Of a stretch of 15,179 nt of DNA, positions 1 to 8,432 are shown piece by piece; the stretch's first letter is position 1, and the number at the start of each line of letters is the position of its first letter. The translations under genes were made by a program, and so were the position numbers. Below the pieces are notes generated by a model, which did no database searches, had not been told where the DNA came from, and saw only the letters and a list, made by a program, of their open reading frames with translations. The stretch lies in assembly GCA_002440225.1 (NCBI GenBank), contig DJSH01000040.1:1-15179 (forward strand), in the 5' to 3' direction. Source of the stretch: Candidatus Segatella violae. Lineage in GTDB: Bacteria; Bacteroidota; Bacteroidia; Bacteroidales; Bacteroidaceae.

Positions 1-22
1 ATAGTTTTGTATATAGTTTATA

Positions 23-901
23 CTATGATTTTTTACGTGCGATGATCAAAGTTACACCCGAGAGGATGGCAACGATGCCGATGGCAAGCTGCAAGGAGAA
101 GCTCTCGCCAAAGATAAACACACCGATGACGACCGCCGTAACAGGCTCCAACGCTCCCATGATGGCAGCTGGCGTGCTGCCGATGAGATTGATGGAGATG
201 GTCATGAAGAAGAGCGACAACACCGTAGGCAACAATGCCAACTGAGCAGCACACAACCACTGCTTGGGCGTTTGCAACAACTGGAAGCTCTCGCCCGAAA
301 TCAAGGAGAAGGCAACCATCGTCAAACAACCGAAGACCAATATCCAAAACGTAAACTTAACATTCGACATCTCCATGTGACTCCTGTTCACCGAGATGAT
401 ATAGAGCGCATAGAGCAAAGACGAAACCATGACGAGGGCGAAACCCGCCGTACTCAATTTTTCATTGCCGTCGCCCTGATAGAGCAAGCCGACACCGCAA
501 ACCGCCAAAAGGATGGCAATGGTCGTGGTCCAAGTAACCTTCTCGTGGAAAAAAACGGTCATCAATACCGCCGTCATAATCGGGTAAACGAAGAGCAAGG
601 TACTCGCAATGCCAGCCGCCATATAATGGAAACTGAGATAGAGCGTGCAAGAAGAGAGCGAGAACATCACTCCCAGCATCGCCAGTCGAATGGCGTGCCC
701 CCACTTGATTTTAAAGCTTTCCCGCTTCCAAAGCATCACAACGGCAAACATCGCAACCGCCAGAAGATAACGGTAAATCAACACCGAACCAGAGCTGAAC
801 CCATCGCCATAGAGCTCGAGCGTTCCCAATGGATTGGTACCATAACACACGGCGGCGATGATTCCAGCCGCAAATCCTTTCACTTTATTACTGCTAGTCA
901 T
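23..901 (-). CDS. EamA/DMT-family membrane transporter
   Basis: A predicted inner-membrane permease of the drug/metabolite transporter superfamily, 292 residues, the usual length for a protein with two EamA repeats and about ten membrane helices. Nearly the whole chain is hydrophobic helix. The first EamA repeat spans about residues 8-138 and the second about 150-287. The second carries the typical end-of-repeat signature GALEPVTAVVIGVFIFGE near residues 249-266, and the chain ends in a basic tail (ARKKS), expected in the cytoplasm. The start at 901 lies about 20 bases after a good -7 element on the same strand. It is divergent from the epimerase gene, with 282 bases between them. The substrate cannot be told from sequence; members move amino acids, nucleosides, sugars or drugs. 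The family call is firm and the function open. I see no terminator hairpin in the 22 bases left of the stop. Confidence 0.9.
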   Translation of the reverse strand: MTSSNKVKGFAAGIIAAVCYGTNPLGTLELYGDGFSSGSVLIYRYLLAVAMFAVVMLWKRESFKIKWGHAIRLAMLGVMFSLSSCTLYLSFHYMAAGIASTLLFVYPIMTAVLMTVFFHEKVTWTTTIAILLAVCGVGLLYQGDGNEKLSTAGFALVMVSSLLYALYIISVNRSHMEMSNVKFTFWILVFGCLTMVAFSLISGESFQLLQTPKQWLCAAQLALLPTVLSLFFMTISINLIGSTPAAIMGALEPVTAVVIGVFIFGESFSLQLAIGIVAILSGVTLIIARKKS

Positions 902-926
902 ATTGATATTTTTCTTTTTCGGACTG

Positions 927-963
927 CAAAATTACGGCAAATAATTGGAATAGACTAACAAAA
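927..963 (-). promoter_or_regulatory. Bacteroidota-type promoter for the EamA gene
   Basis: On the minus strand, 927-934 reads TAATTTTG, a full match to the Bacteroidota -7 consensus TAnnTTTG. A TTTTG at 959-963 could be the -33 element, but the spacing of about 24 bases is longer than the usual 19-21. Initiation about 7 bases downstream would give a leader of roughly 20 bases before the ATG at 901. The -7 element is convincing and the -33 weak. Confidence 0.6.
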
Positions 964-974
964 TCGTACAAAAC

Positions 975-1007
975 TTTACGCTTTTACGAAAATAAATCGT
1001 ATCTTTG
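975..1007 (+). promoter_or_regulatory. Bacteroidota-type promoter for the aldose epimerase gene
   Basis: TATCTTTG at 1000-1007 matches the TAnnTTTG -7 consensus, with the common GCA following. A TTTA at 975-978, 21 bases upstream, is the best -33 candidate but departs from TTTG. If used, transcription would start near 1014 and leave a leader of about 170 bases before the ATG at 1184, an unusually long one that contains the hairpin cluster at 1042-1126. Confidence 0.6.
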
Positions 1008-1041
1008 CAAAAGTTAGGTTGCATTCGGCTATTTAAAATAA

Positions 1042-1126
1042 GGCTTTTGCCCTTTCAAGGCGCATCGTTCCCTACATATCTACCCAGGGCGTTGCCCTGC
1101 GCTAGGTGCTTTTGGGCTTTCAGCCC
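1042..1126 (+). repeat. cluster of short hairpins, probable dispersed intergenic repeat
   Basis: Four small inverted repeats sit in a row: GGC-tttt-GCC (1042-1051); CCTT-tc-AAGG (1051-1060, sharing one base with the first); CAGGGC-gtt-GCCCTG (1085-1099); and GGGCT-ttc-AGCCC (1114-1126). The stretch is clearly richer in G+C than the A/T-rich flanks. The style (short stems, 2-4 base loops, no coding sense) resembles dispersed palindromic repeats that I recall from Prevotella and Bacteroides intergenic regions; that resemblance is from memory. It lies inside the probable leader of the epimerase mRNA. No long run of T follows, so it is not a classical terminator. Confidence 0.55.
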
Positions 1127-1183
1127 GTTTCAACAACACAGAGAGAAAACTTTAAACATTAAAAAATTAAACAATAATAAACA

Positions 1184-2056
1184 ATGGAACAAATCAAGAA
1201 CGACCAGCTCACCTTGGAGATTTCTCCACTGGGAGCAGAACTTCAGAGCATCAAGGATGCCGATGGTAACGAATATCTTTGGGACGGCGACGAGAAATAC
1301 TGGAACCGCCACTCTCCTATCCTCTTCCCTATCGTGTGCGGACTGTGGAAGGACACATATCGCATCGACGGCAAGGAATATAAGCTCTCTCGCCATGGCT
1401 TCGCCCGTGACACCGAGTTTGCGCTCGTAGGCAAGACCGCCGACCGCCTCACCTTCGCTCTTCTCGATACGGAGGTTTCGCACAAGGTATACCCTTACCG
1501 CTTTAACCTAGCCATCTCATATCGCTTGGAAGGCAACGAGATTCATGTTATCTGGCATGTGGAGAACACCGACGACAAGGAAATCTTCTTCCAGATTGGT
1601 GGTCACCCTGCATTCCTCGTACCAGGCTGCAAGAAAGGCGAGCCTATGCACGCAACCTTGAAACTCGACAACGAGGCACCTGTTCGCCTCTTCGGCAATG
1701 TTGGAGGTTGCATCGACCGCCAAGCCAAGGAAACCGTAGAGACCAACAAGGGCATCTGGGAAGTGGACGAGGAGACCTTCGCCGACGATGCCGTCATCTT
1801 CGACAAGAGCCAAGTGAAGCAGGTGAGCATCCTCAATGAGCAGGGCGAGCCACACGTAACCCTCGAGTTCAAGACCCCAGCCTTGGGCATCTGGAACCCA
1901 ACAGGCAAGCACGCCCCATTCATCTGCATCGAACCATGGTACGGAATCCACGACTGGGCTGAGTTCGACGGCGAGTTCAAGGACAAGTATCTGATGAACC
2001 GCTTGCAGCCAGGAGCTAGCTTCATGAGTGAGTACATCATCAGAATCGAGAAATAA
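1184..2056 (+). CDS. aldose 1-epimerase family protein (mutarotase-like)
   Basis: A cytoplasmic protein of 290 residues without a signal peptide, belonging to the galactose-mutarotase-fold family that interconverts alpha and beta anomers of sugars. It resembles the shorter branch (LacX/YphB type) rather than classical GalM of about 340 residues. Visible motifs are RHGFAR with H71, GGHPAF with H141, and CIEPWYG with E250. By analogy with GalM these would be the two substrate-contacting histidines and the catalytic glutamate. Members of this branch can act on phosphorylated hexoses or other sugars, so galactose is only one option. The start follows a very A/T-rich leader (1141-1183), typical for the phylum. 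It is divergent from the EamA gene. The OPT gene downstream is on the same strand but separated by the large palindrome, so co-transcription is uncertain. Confidence 0.87.
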   Translation: MEQIKNDQLTLEISPLGAELQSIKDADGNEYLWDGDEKYWNRHSPILFPIVCGLWKDTYRIDGKEYKLSRHGFARDTEFALVGKTADRLTFALLDTEVSHKVYPYRFNLAISYRLEGNEIHVIWHVENTDDKEIFFQIGGHPAFLVPGCKKGEPMHATLKLDNEAPVRLFGNVGGCIDRQAKETVETNKGIWEVDEETFADDAVIFDKSQVKQVSILNEQGEPHVTLEFKTPALGIWNPTGKHAPFICIEPWYGIHDWAEFDGEFKDKYLMNRLQPGASFMSEYIIRIEK

Positions 2057-2068
2057 CACAAATCGTCT

Positions 2069-2324
2069 AGTTCTTGTTATTTTTTGTCAAGAATTAGAGA
2101 ATTAGAGAATTTTCACTCTGTTATAAAGCGAAGTTGAATTGATGAGAATTTGAGATATTCGGCAAGCCGAATAAGCCTAACGGGCACTAAGAAACAAGCC
2201 CAGAACAAGGTTGCGAAGGCAGAGCCTTCTCTTGTAATTCTCATGAATTCAACTTAATATCTCATCAGAGGATATAAAAATTCTCTAATTCTCTAATTCT
2301 TGACAAAAAACGACAACAAGAACT
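2069..2324. repeat. 256-bp nested imperfect palindrome between epimerase and OPT genes
   Basis: The outer arms are 2069-2113 and 2277-2324. From the inside outward, 34 bases pair perfectly, then a 3-base insertion interrupts the right arm, then 10 more bases pair (AGTTCTTGTT with AACAAGAACT). The arms contain an 8-base tandem repeat (GAATTAGA). Further in, 2133-2150 and 2236-2253 pair with one mismatch in 18, and the segments joining outer and inner arms are colinear, sharing CTCTG at the same offset. The centre holds two tight hairpins: ATTCGGC-aa-GCCGAAT (2157-2172) and GAAGGC-aga-GCCTTC (2215-2229). The whole piece could fold as one long stem with a branched tip, as DNA cruciform or RNA. 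There is no coding capacity, no clear target-site duplication and no T-run after the right arm. It could be a MITE-like element, two inverted copies of a dispersed repeat, or a structured 5' leader of the OPT mRNA. Confidence 0.85.
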
Positions 2325-2348
2325 TAAATAACATAAAAATATAGAATA

Positions 2349-4322
2349 ATGAATGAAAACATGAACCTCCCCGAGAACGCTTTCCGAGAGCTGAAGGACG
2401 GGGAAGAATACAAGCCCCTCATGTCGCCCGACAAGGTCTATCCCGAGGTAAACGGATGGTCGGTGACTTGGGGCATCGTGATGGCAATCATCTTCTCTGC
2501 TGCCGCAGCCTATCTAGGACTGAAGGTAGGACAGGTGTTTGAGGCAGCCATTCCGATAGCCATCATCGCCGTAGGCGTGAGCACTGCCACCAAGCGCAGC
2601 AAGGCACTCGGCGAGAACGTCATCATCCAGAGCATCGGCGCCTGTTCGGGAGCCGTGGTAGCTGGCGCCATCTTTACTTTGCCAGCCATCTACATCTTAC
2701 AGGCTAAGTACCCAGGAATGGAAACTTCTTTTCTGAAGATTTTCATGGCTTCGGCTTTGGGCGGCGTATTGGGAATCCTTTTCCTCATCCCTTTCCGCAA
2801 GTACTTCGTCAAGGACATGCACGGCAAGTATCCATTCCCTGAGGCTACTGCCACCACACAAGTGTTGGTGAGCGGAGCCAAGGGCGGCGACCAAGCCAAG
2901 CCTTTGCTTATCGCAGGATTGGTGGGCGGTCTCTACGACTTCATCGTGGCGAGCCTAGGATGGTGGAACGAGAACTTCACCTCGCGTGTGGTAAGCTGGG
3001 GTTGCGACCTCGCCGACAAGGCAAAGCTCGTGTTCAAGGTGAATACGGGTGCGGCAGTGCTGGGTTTAGGCTACATCATCGGTCTGAAATATGCTTTCAT
3101 CACCTGCCTCGGTTCGCTCGTGGTATGGTGGTTGATTGTACCAGGTATGAGCATCATCTTCCACGACAGTGTGCTCAGCGCATGGGATCCTAGCATCGTG
3201 AAGACCGTGGGCGAAATGAGCCCTGAGGAAATCTTCAAAGCTTATGCCAGAAGCATAGGCATCGGTGGAATCGCCATGGCGGGCATCATCGGCATCGTCA
3301 AGAGCTGGAGCATCATCAAGAGTGCCGTGGGTCTTGCTGCCAAGGAATTGAAAGGCAAGAGCAATGTGGGCGAGAACGTGAAGCGCACCCAGCGCGACAT
3401 CTCTTTCAAGATTATCGCCATCGGTTCGCTCGTCACCATCCTCATTACCTTCCTCTTCTTCTGGTTTGGTGTGATGGATGGCAACCTTCTCTTCGCCGTC
3501 ATCGCCATCTTGCTGGTGGCAGCCATCGCCTTCCTCTTCACCACCGTGGCAGCCAATGCCATCGCCATCGTGGGCTCCAACCCCGTTTCGGGAATGACCC
3601 TGATGACCTTGATTTTTGCCTCTGTCGTGATGGTGGCTGTAGGCTTGAAAGGTCCGGGCGGCATGTTGGCAGCCTTGATTATGGGTGGTGTGGTTTGTAC
3701 TGCCTTGTCTGTAGCAGGTTCCTTTATCACCGACTTGAAGATTGGTTATTGGCTCGGCACGACTCCTAAGAAGCAGGAGGGCTGGAAGTTCCTCGGAACA
3801 CTGGTCAGCGCAGCCACCGTGGGTGGCGTGATGATGCTCTTGAACGAGACTTACGGTTTTGCCTCTGGCTCGCTTGCCGCACCTCAGGCGAATGCGATGG
3901 CAGCAGTCATCGACCCATTGATGAATGGTGTGGGTGCGCCTTGGGTGCTCTACGCCATCGGAGCCGTGATAGCCATCGTGCTCACCTACTTCAAGATTCC
4001 AGCCTTGGCTTTCGCTCTGGGTATGTTTATTCCATTGGAACTGAACGTTCCGTTGCTTGTGGGCGGTGCCATCAACTGGTACGTAACATCTCGCTCTAAA
4101 GACGCCAAGGTAAACAGCGAACGAGGCGAGAGGGGTACGCTCATCGCCAGCGGTTTCATCGCCGGTGGAGCCTTGATGGGTGTGGTCAGTGCCCTCTTGA
4201 AGTTTGGAGGCATCGAGGTAAGCATCGCCGACAGTTGGTGGACGAGCCCAATGAGTGAGGTCTGCTCACTCATCGCCTACATCTGCTTGATTGGTTTCTT
4301 TATCAGAGCGACAAAAAAATAA
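2349..4322 (+). CDS. OPT-family oligopeptide transporter
   Basis: An inner-membrane transporter of 657 residues, normal for the prokaryotic OPT family, whose members take up oligopeptides and, in some lineages, metal chelates by a proton-coupled mechanism. Recognisable family landmarks are YPFPEATA at 161-168 (shortly after the early helices), SNPVSGMT at 410-417, TDLKIGYWLGTTPKKQ at 461-476, FALGMFIPLELNVPLLVGG near 555-573, and RGERGTLIASGFIAGGAL at 592-609. About 14-16 hydrophobic segments are visible; no signal peptide is expected. I use the first ATG at 2349; an in-frame ATG four codons later is also possible. The gene ends inside a 20-bp tandem duplication and is closed by the hairpin at 4363-4404. 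A secreted peptidase operon lies some 4 kb to the right on the other strand, which fits peptide uptake. Substrate is inferred from the family only. Confidence 0.92.
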   Translation: MNENMNLPENAFRELKDGEEYKPLMSPDKVYPEVNGWSVTWGIVMAIIFSAAAAYLGLKVGQVFEAAIPIAIIAVGVSTATKRSKALGENVIIQSIGACSGAVVAGAIFTLPAIYILQAKYPGMETSFLKIFMASALGGVLGILFLIPFRKYFVKDMHGKYPFPEATATTQVLVSGAKGGDQAKPLLIAGLVGGLYDFIVASLGWWNENFTSRVVSWGCDLADKAKLVFKVNTGAAVLGLGYIIGLKYAFITCLGSLVVWWLIVPGMSIIFHDSVLSAWDPSIVKTVGEMSPEEIFKAYARSIGIGGIAMAGIIGIVKSWSIIKSAVGLAAKELKGKSNVGENVKRTQRDISFKIIAIGSLVTILITFLFFWFGVMDGNLLFAVIAILLVAAIAFLFTTVAANAIAIVGSNPVSGMTLMTLIFASVVMVAVGLKGPGGMLAALIMGGVVCTALSVAGSFITDLKIGYWLGTTPKKQEGWKFLGTLVSAATVGGVMMLLNETYGFASGSLAAPQANAMAAVIDPLMNGVGAPWVLYAIGAVIAIVLTYFKIPALAFALGMFIPLELNVPLLVGGAINWYVTSRSKDAKVNSERGERGTLIASGFIAGGALMGVVSALLKFGGIEVSIADSWWTSPMSEVCSLIAYICLIGFFIRATKK

Positions 4323-4341
4323 TCAGAGCGACGAAGAAATA
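4302..4341 (+). repeat. 20-bp tandem duplication across the OPT stop codon
   Basis: Positions 4302-4321 and 4322-4341 are identical at 18 of 20 bases. The first copy encodes the last residues IRATKK and the stop. The second copy would encode the same IRATKK-stop in the reading frame of its own ATC, and both differences (ACA/ACG, AAA/AAG) would be synonymous there. Translation ends in copy one, so copy two is untranslated. A short slippage duplication is the simple explanation. Confidence 0.8.
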
Positions 4342-4362
4342 ATCACATAAGACATTATACGC

Positions 4363-4404
4363 AAAAAACTCGTGATGCAATCAGAAAAGCATCACGAGTT
4401 TTTT
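4363..4404. terminator. bidirectional intrinsic terminator between OPT and HTCS genes
   Basis: A perfect 16-bp stem (4363-4378 with 4389-4404) encloses a 10-base loop. One arm begins with six A and the other ends with six T, so each strand reads as a stem followed by a U-run. It lies 40 bases after the OPT stop and 10 bases after the stop of the minus-strand regulator, so it can end both convergent transcripts. Confidence 0.93.
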
Positions 4405-4414
4405 ATGTTTCCAT

Positions 4415-7400
4415 TTATAATTCCACAAAATCAGCTGGCTTCATACCAAACTGTTTTTGGAAGCACTTGGAGAAATAACTAGGGCTACTGAAGCCCACCA
4501 TATAACTTACCTCGCTGATACGATAACTGCCCTCCTTCAACAGGCGTGCGGCTTTCTTGAGGCGAATCACCTGAATCATCTCGTTAGGAGTCACATCAGC
4601 CAAGCCACGTATCTTATTGAACAGCGAACTGCGGCTCATACCCAACTGACCAGCCAAGAACGCCACATTCAACTCAGGGTTGGCAAGATTCTCCTCGATA
4701 ATCTTCGACATTTTCTCCAAGAAGTTATTGTCCATCTTGGTAGGGGCAATATCCTGGATAGACTCCAAAGGAGTATGGGAGAACTTGCGTTGAAGCAAGC
4801 GGCGCATCTCTATCAGATGATTCACACTCGCCTCCAGATACTTCATGGAGAAAGGCTTCTCGATGTAAATGTCCGCTCCACAATTCATGCCTTCCGCCTT
4901 ACTGCTGTCATCCGTCTTCGCCGTAAGCATCACAAATGGCAGATGACTGATATTCGGATTCTGACGAACTTGACGACAAAGCTCAGGACCATCCATCTCT
5001 GGCATCATCCAGTCGCTCACAATCAGCGAGACATTGAATTTCTCCAACACACGAAGCGCTTGCTTGCCATCAGCAGCCGTAAGCACCGTAAAGTGCTTGG
5101 CAAAATGCCCCTGAACGAAATTACGCATATCCTCGTCATCATCCACAATCAGCATCGTCGGACGTTGCTCCTCACCATGAGCCTCAGCATTCTGAGCAGA
5201 TGTTGCTTGTCCTTCTTTACCATCCTCGTCTGCTACCAGAGCATTCTCATCATCCACTGGCACTTTTACCACTTCATCGTCCTTATCCACTACGGCATCC
5301 TCTTGTGCTATCGGCAGCGTAACAATGAAGGTTGCACCCTTTCCTATTTCCGATTTCACCTCGACCATACCATGGTGGGCATCTACGAGGTTTTTCACTA
5401 TGTTGAGTCCAATGCCCGTGCCAGGCTTGTTGTCCTTAGCCTGATAGAAGGCCGCAAATATCTTCTCCTGCTCATCAGGGCTGATGCCCATTCCGTTGTC
5501 TTCCACCTGAATGACAAAATGCTCGCCATCATCGGAAGGCTGGCAAGAGAGACGCACGAAGTCCTTGGTATATTTGGTGGCGTTGGTCATCAGATTGCTG
5601 ATAACCTTGGTTATTGCCTCGCTGTCTATCATCGCAGCAAAATCATCGGCAGGATAATCTACTTCCAACTTAGCTCCATTCTGTTGCAAGGTTGGCTCGA
5701 AACGCTCTGCCACGGCGTGCATCATCTTGGAGATGTTTTGCAAGCGGAAATGTACCTGCATTCCCTTCTGCTGTACCTTGTTGAAATCAAGCAGCTGATT
5801 CACTAGCAACAAGAGTCGCTGGGCATTGCGGTCGATGACATCCAAGGTTTGGCTCATTGCCTCGCCACCTGTCACAGCCTGGCTCATCTTCTGCCATTGC
5901 TCCTTCAGATTCTCCAGTGGACCAATAATCAGCGTAACCGGGGTACGAATCTCATGGGCTATCATGGTGAAGAATTGCAAGCGGGCATCTCGCATCTCTT
6001 GCTCCTGCTTCTCCTCCAATTGGTCTAACTCACGCTGATGGCGACGCTTCTCTCGCTTCAATCTGCTCTGCGTATAGAGCCAGATGAGTCCGCCTATAAT
6101 AAATAGGTATAAAATCTTGGCTGGCAGAGACCACCAGAATGGAGGATGCACCACGATTTTGAGCTGCGCCTCGTCTTTAGACCACACTCCATCGTTGTTG
6201 GCAGCTTTCACACGGAATGTGTAAGTACCCGCAGGCAAATTGGTGTAAGTAGCTCGATGCTCTTGGGTTGTAATCCAGTCCTTGTCAAAGCCTTCCAACA
6301 TATATGAATAGAGATTCTTTTCTGGAGAAACGTAGCTCAACGCAGAGAACGAGAGATTGACCATATTCTCATCATACGAAAGATCCACTTGCTCGATATG
6401 ATTCAAGGACTCAGGCAGCTTCTCCGTGCCCACCTCCACATGTTTGTTAAAGAGTTCCAAGGCAGTGATGGCCACTGGTGGTTCCACATGGTTTATCTTC
6501 ACCTGGTAAGGATAGAAAGTATTGAATCCTTGCGTCGTACCGAAGTACACCTTTCCATCCGAAGCCAGCAATCCTGAGTTTGGCAGGAATTGGTCGCAGG
6601 TGAGTCCATCATAGCGATTGAACAACAAAGTTGGCTCTCCTGGCACATACTTGACAATACCTTTGTTGGAAGATAGCCACATCTCTCCTTGATTGAAGAT
6701 GATGCTAGAAAAATCTTGACTAGGTGCATCAATGGCAATGCGGCGGAAAGTGTCGGATGCCGGCAGATATTCACAAACGCCCATATTGGTGGCTACAAAA
6801 AGCCTTCCTTTGGAATCAAGCTGCACACAGTTTGTTTGATTGCTGCAGAGCGAATGCTCATCCCCATCCTTGCTAAGATACTGTTTCCAAGTTCCATTGC
6901 GACGATAACACCACAATCCATTGTCCTGAGTAGCAAACCACACATTGCCTTGTTTGTCTTCTAGAATACCGATGGTCAAGCTATTAAAAGCTTTCACATG
7001 CCGGAACACCTTGGTATTCTCATCTAGTTTGCAAGCACTATTCATGGATGTTGCCCAAAGTCGATGTTGTCTATCCCGATAAAGACAATAGCAACTACTG
7101 CTCACCGATGAAGTCTGCATCTGATAAGGTTGCAGACTTCCCGTTGACATATTCATCAAGACGACACCATTGCTGTAGGTACCCACCCAAAGATTGTCGC
7201 CCTCGGCAAGAAGACCATGCACATTATAGCGTTTCATCGCTTGCTTGCCTGGGAAGTTGACGAAAGCATCAGCAGTTGGGTCATAGCAATCGACACCCGC
7301 ATCATCGGTGGCTATCCAAATGCGACGCTTGGCATCCTCGGCAAATCTTCCCACCACATTTCCACTGAGTCCATTAAGACTGGCAGGATACATATTGAAT

Positions 7401-8407
7401 CGACTCTCGAAAGACAGGGAAGGAATGTAGTTGACACCGCCATAGAATGTTCCTATCCAGAGACCACCTTCCCTATCCGCGGTGATACTATACACGAATC
7501 TTTCGGCAGAGCTTTTGCTGGGGTCGTTCACTTCGGAGAGCATTCGCCAAGTACCTTTCTGAATGTCATACTCTATCAATCCCTCGTCGCAACCTATCAG
7601 CACGAAGAGATTGCGGTCGTTCAAGAGCTTGTGGATATGGTGCATCGAATTGCTGAGGGATGCACTGACGAGCAACTTGGTTGTTCCATCCGGTTCCACT
7701 TGATACAATCCCTGATCCCAGGTTCCCACTAAGATACTGCCATCCGAATTGGCAAGCATCGCCATACCATTGAGCTGAGTGGCATCCCCCTTCAAACGGA
7801 AAGGATAGAAAGTATCGTTCGACTTGTTGAGTCGCTGGAGCGTAGCCCCCGCATTGTTACTAAGAGCCCACACTTGGTTGTTCACATCCACCAATGTACA
7901 AGCCACATTACCCTTGCTTCCTTTTATCTGGTAGTTACGACACTCGTGGGTGTTAAGATTGTACCTGAAGAGTCCCTGTCCCGCCGTTGAAATCCATACA
8001 TTATGGTCGCCATCCAGTGAGAAGTTATAGATGGTGGAATTGATTTTGTCATCCAATTTTTTGAATTGCTCTGTGGTAAAGTCAAAGAGGTAGGCACCCT
8101 TGGTGGTACCCACCAGCAATCCGTCCTCATAGTCTTCCAATGCGCTTACATACTGGTCGAAACGCATCGCAGGATTATAGAAGGTTTGCACGCTGTATCC
8201 ATCGTAGCGGCAAAGTCCATTGTCGGTACCAAACCAGATGAATCCATTATCATCTTGCACGATGTTTCTTACGGCATTGCTTGGCAATCCTGTGTTCATC
8301 GTGATGGTGCGAACCAAAGGGTCGCTCACCACCTTCTCTGCACCAGAGACAGCGGGCGGCATCGCCATACAGAAGATGGCGGCTAAGATTGTTATTATCT
8401 TTCTCAT
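4415..8407 (-). CDS. hybrid two-component system sensor/regulator (HTCS)
   Basis: A 1330-residue one-protein signalling system that senses a ligand in the periplasm and binds DNA in the cytoplasm. Order: signal peptide (1 to about 23); two-component propeller repeats to about 640 (recurring DNxGxxWxGT-like strands, e.g. GFIWFGTDNGLCRYDG); Y_Y_Y domain about 670-755; membrane helix about 762-778; basic coiled coil to about 808; histidine kinase with H818 in MIAHEIRTP, N-box N938/N942, DNGMGI 970-975 and GTGIG 996-1000; an acidic linker about 1036-1080; receiver with D1089-D1091, phosphoacceptor D1132 in SDWMMPEMDG, T1162 and K1184; and an AraC-type helix-turn-helix about 1230-1330. All key residues are present, so it should be active. 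HTCS proteins usually control glycan-use loci next to SusC/SusD, which are absent here. The neighbouring hydrolase operon is the likeliest target, but this is inference. It has its own promoter and shares the terminator at 4363-4404. Confidence 0.96.
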   Translation of the reverse strand: MRKIITILAAIFCMAMPPAVSGAEKVVSDPLVRTITMNTGLPSNAVRNIVQDDNGFIWFGTDNGLCRYDGYSVQTFYNPAMRFDQYVSALEDYEDGLLVGTTKGAYLFDFTTEQFKKLDDKINSTIYNFSLDGDHNVWISTAGQGLFRYNLNTHECRNYQIKGSKGNVACTLVDVNNQVWALSNNAGATLQRLNKSNDTFYPFRLKGDATQLNGMAMLANSDGSILVGTWDQGLYQVEPDGTTKLLVSASLSNSMHHIHKLLNDRNLFVLIGCDEGLIEYDIQKGTWRMLSEVNDPSKSSAERFVYSITADREGGLWIGTFYGGVNYIPSLSFESRFNMYPASLNGLSGNVVGRFAEDAKRRIWIATDDAGVDCYDPTADAFVNFPGKQAMKRYNVHGLLAEGDNLWVGTYSNGVVLMNMSTGSLQPYQMQTSSVSSSCYCLYRDRQHRLWATSMNSACKLDENTKVFRHVKAFNSLTIGILEDKQGNVWFATQDNGLWCYRRNGTWKQYLSKDGDEHSLCSNQTNCVQLDSKGRLFVATNMGVCEYLPASDTFRRIAIDAPSQDFSSIIFNQGEMWLSSNKGIVKYVPGEPTLLFNRYDGLTCDQFLPNSGLLASDGKVYFGTTQGFNTFYPYQVKINHVEPPVAITALELFNKHVEVGTEKLPESLNHIEQVDLSYDENMVNLSFSALSYVSPEKNLYSYMLEGFDKDWITTQEHRATYTNLPAGTYTFRVKAANNDGVWSKDEAQLKIVVHPPFWWSLPAKILYLFIIGGLIWLYTQSRLKREKRRHQRELDQLEEKQEQEMRDARLQFFTMIAHEIRTPVTLIIGPLENLKEQWQKMSQAVTGGEAMSQTLDVIDRNAQRLLLLVNQLLDFNKVQQKGMQVHFRLQNISKMMHAVAERFEPTLQQNGAKLEVDYPADDFAAMIDSEAITKVISNLMTNATKYTKDFVRLSCQPSDDGEHFVIQVEDNGMGISPDEQEKIFAAFYQAKDNKPGTGIGLNIVKNLVDAHHGMVEVKSEIGKGATFIVTLPIAQEDAVVDKDDEVVKVPVDDENALVADEDGKEGQATSAQNAEAHGEEQRPTMLIVDDDEDMRNFVQGHFAKHFTVLTAADGKQALRVLEKFNVSLIVSDWMMPEMDGPELCRQVRQNPNISHLPFVMLTAKTDDSSKAEGMNCGADIYIEKPFSMKYLEASVNHLIEMRRLLQRKFSHTPLESIQDIAPTKMDNNFLEKMSKIIEENLANPELNVAFLAGQLGMSRSSLFNKIRGLADVTPNEMIQVIRLKKAARLLKEGSYRISEVSYMVGFSSPSYFSKCFQKQFGMKPADFVEL

Positions 8408-8432
8408 TTTAGTTATCTTTTCAATGACGCTG

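Noticed and set aside
1005..1430. A 141-codon plus-strand frame starting at the hairpin leader
   Set aside because: It runs through the repeat-like hairpins and then out of frame into the epimerase gene, so it is a shadow of the repeat and of the real gene.
2078..2087. A promoter-like TATTTTTTG in the left arm of the palindrome
   Set aside because: The spacing between TA and TTTG is three bases instead of two, and no -33 element is seen, so it is not a good TAnnTTTG match.
2091..2300. Possible CRISPR array because of repeated GAATTAGA units
   Set aside because: The units are directly adjacent 8-mers in inverted arms with no spacers, which is a palindrome and not a repeat-spacer array.
4457..5806. 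A 449-codon plus-strand open frame antisense to the HTCS kinase and receiver region
   Set aside because: It mirrors the codons of a protein with clear domains and intact active-site residues, has no recognisable domain of its own, and no promoter or leader ahead of it.
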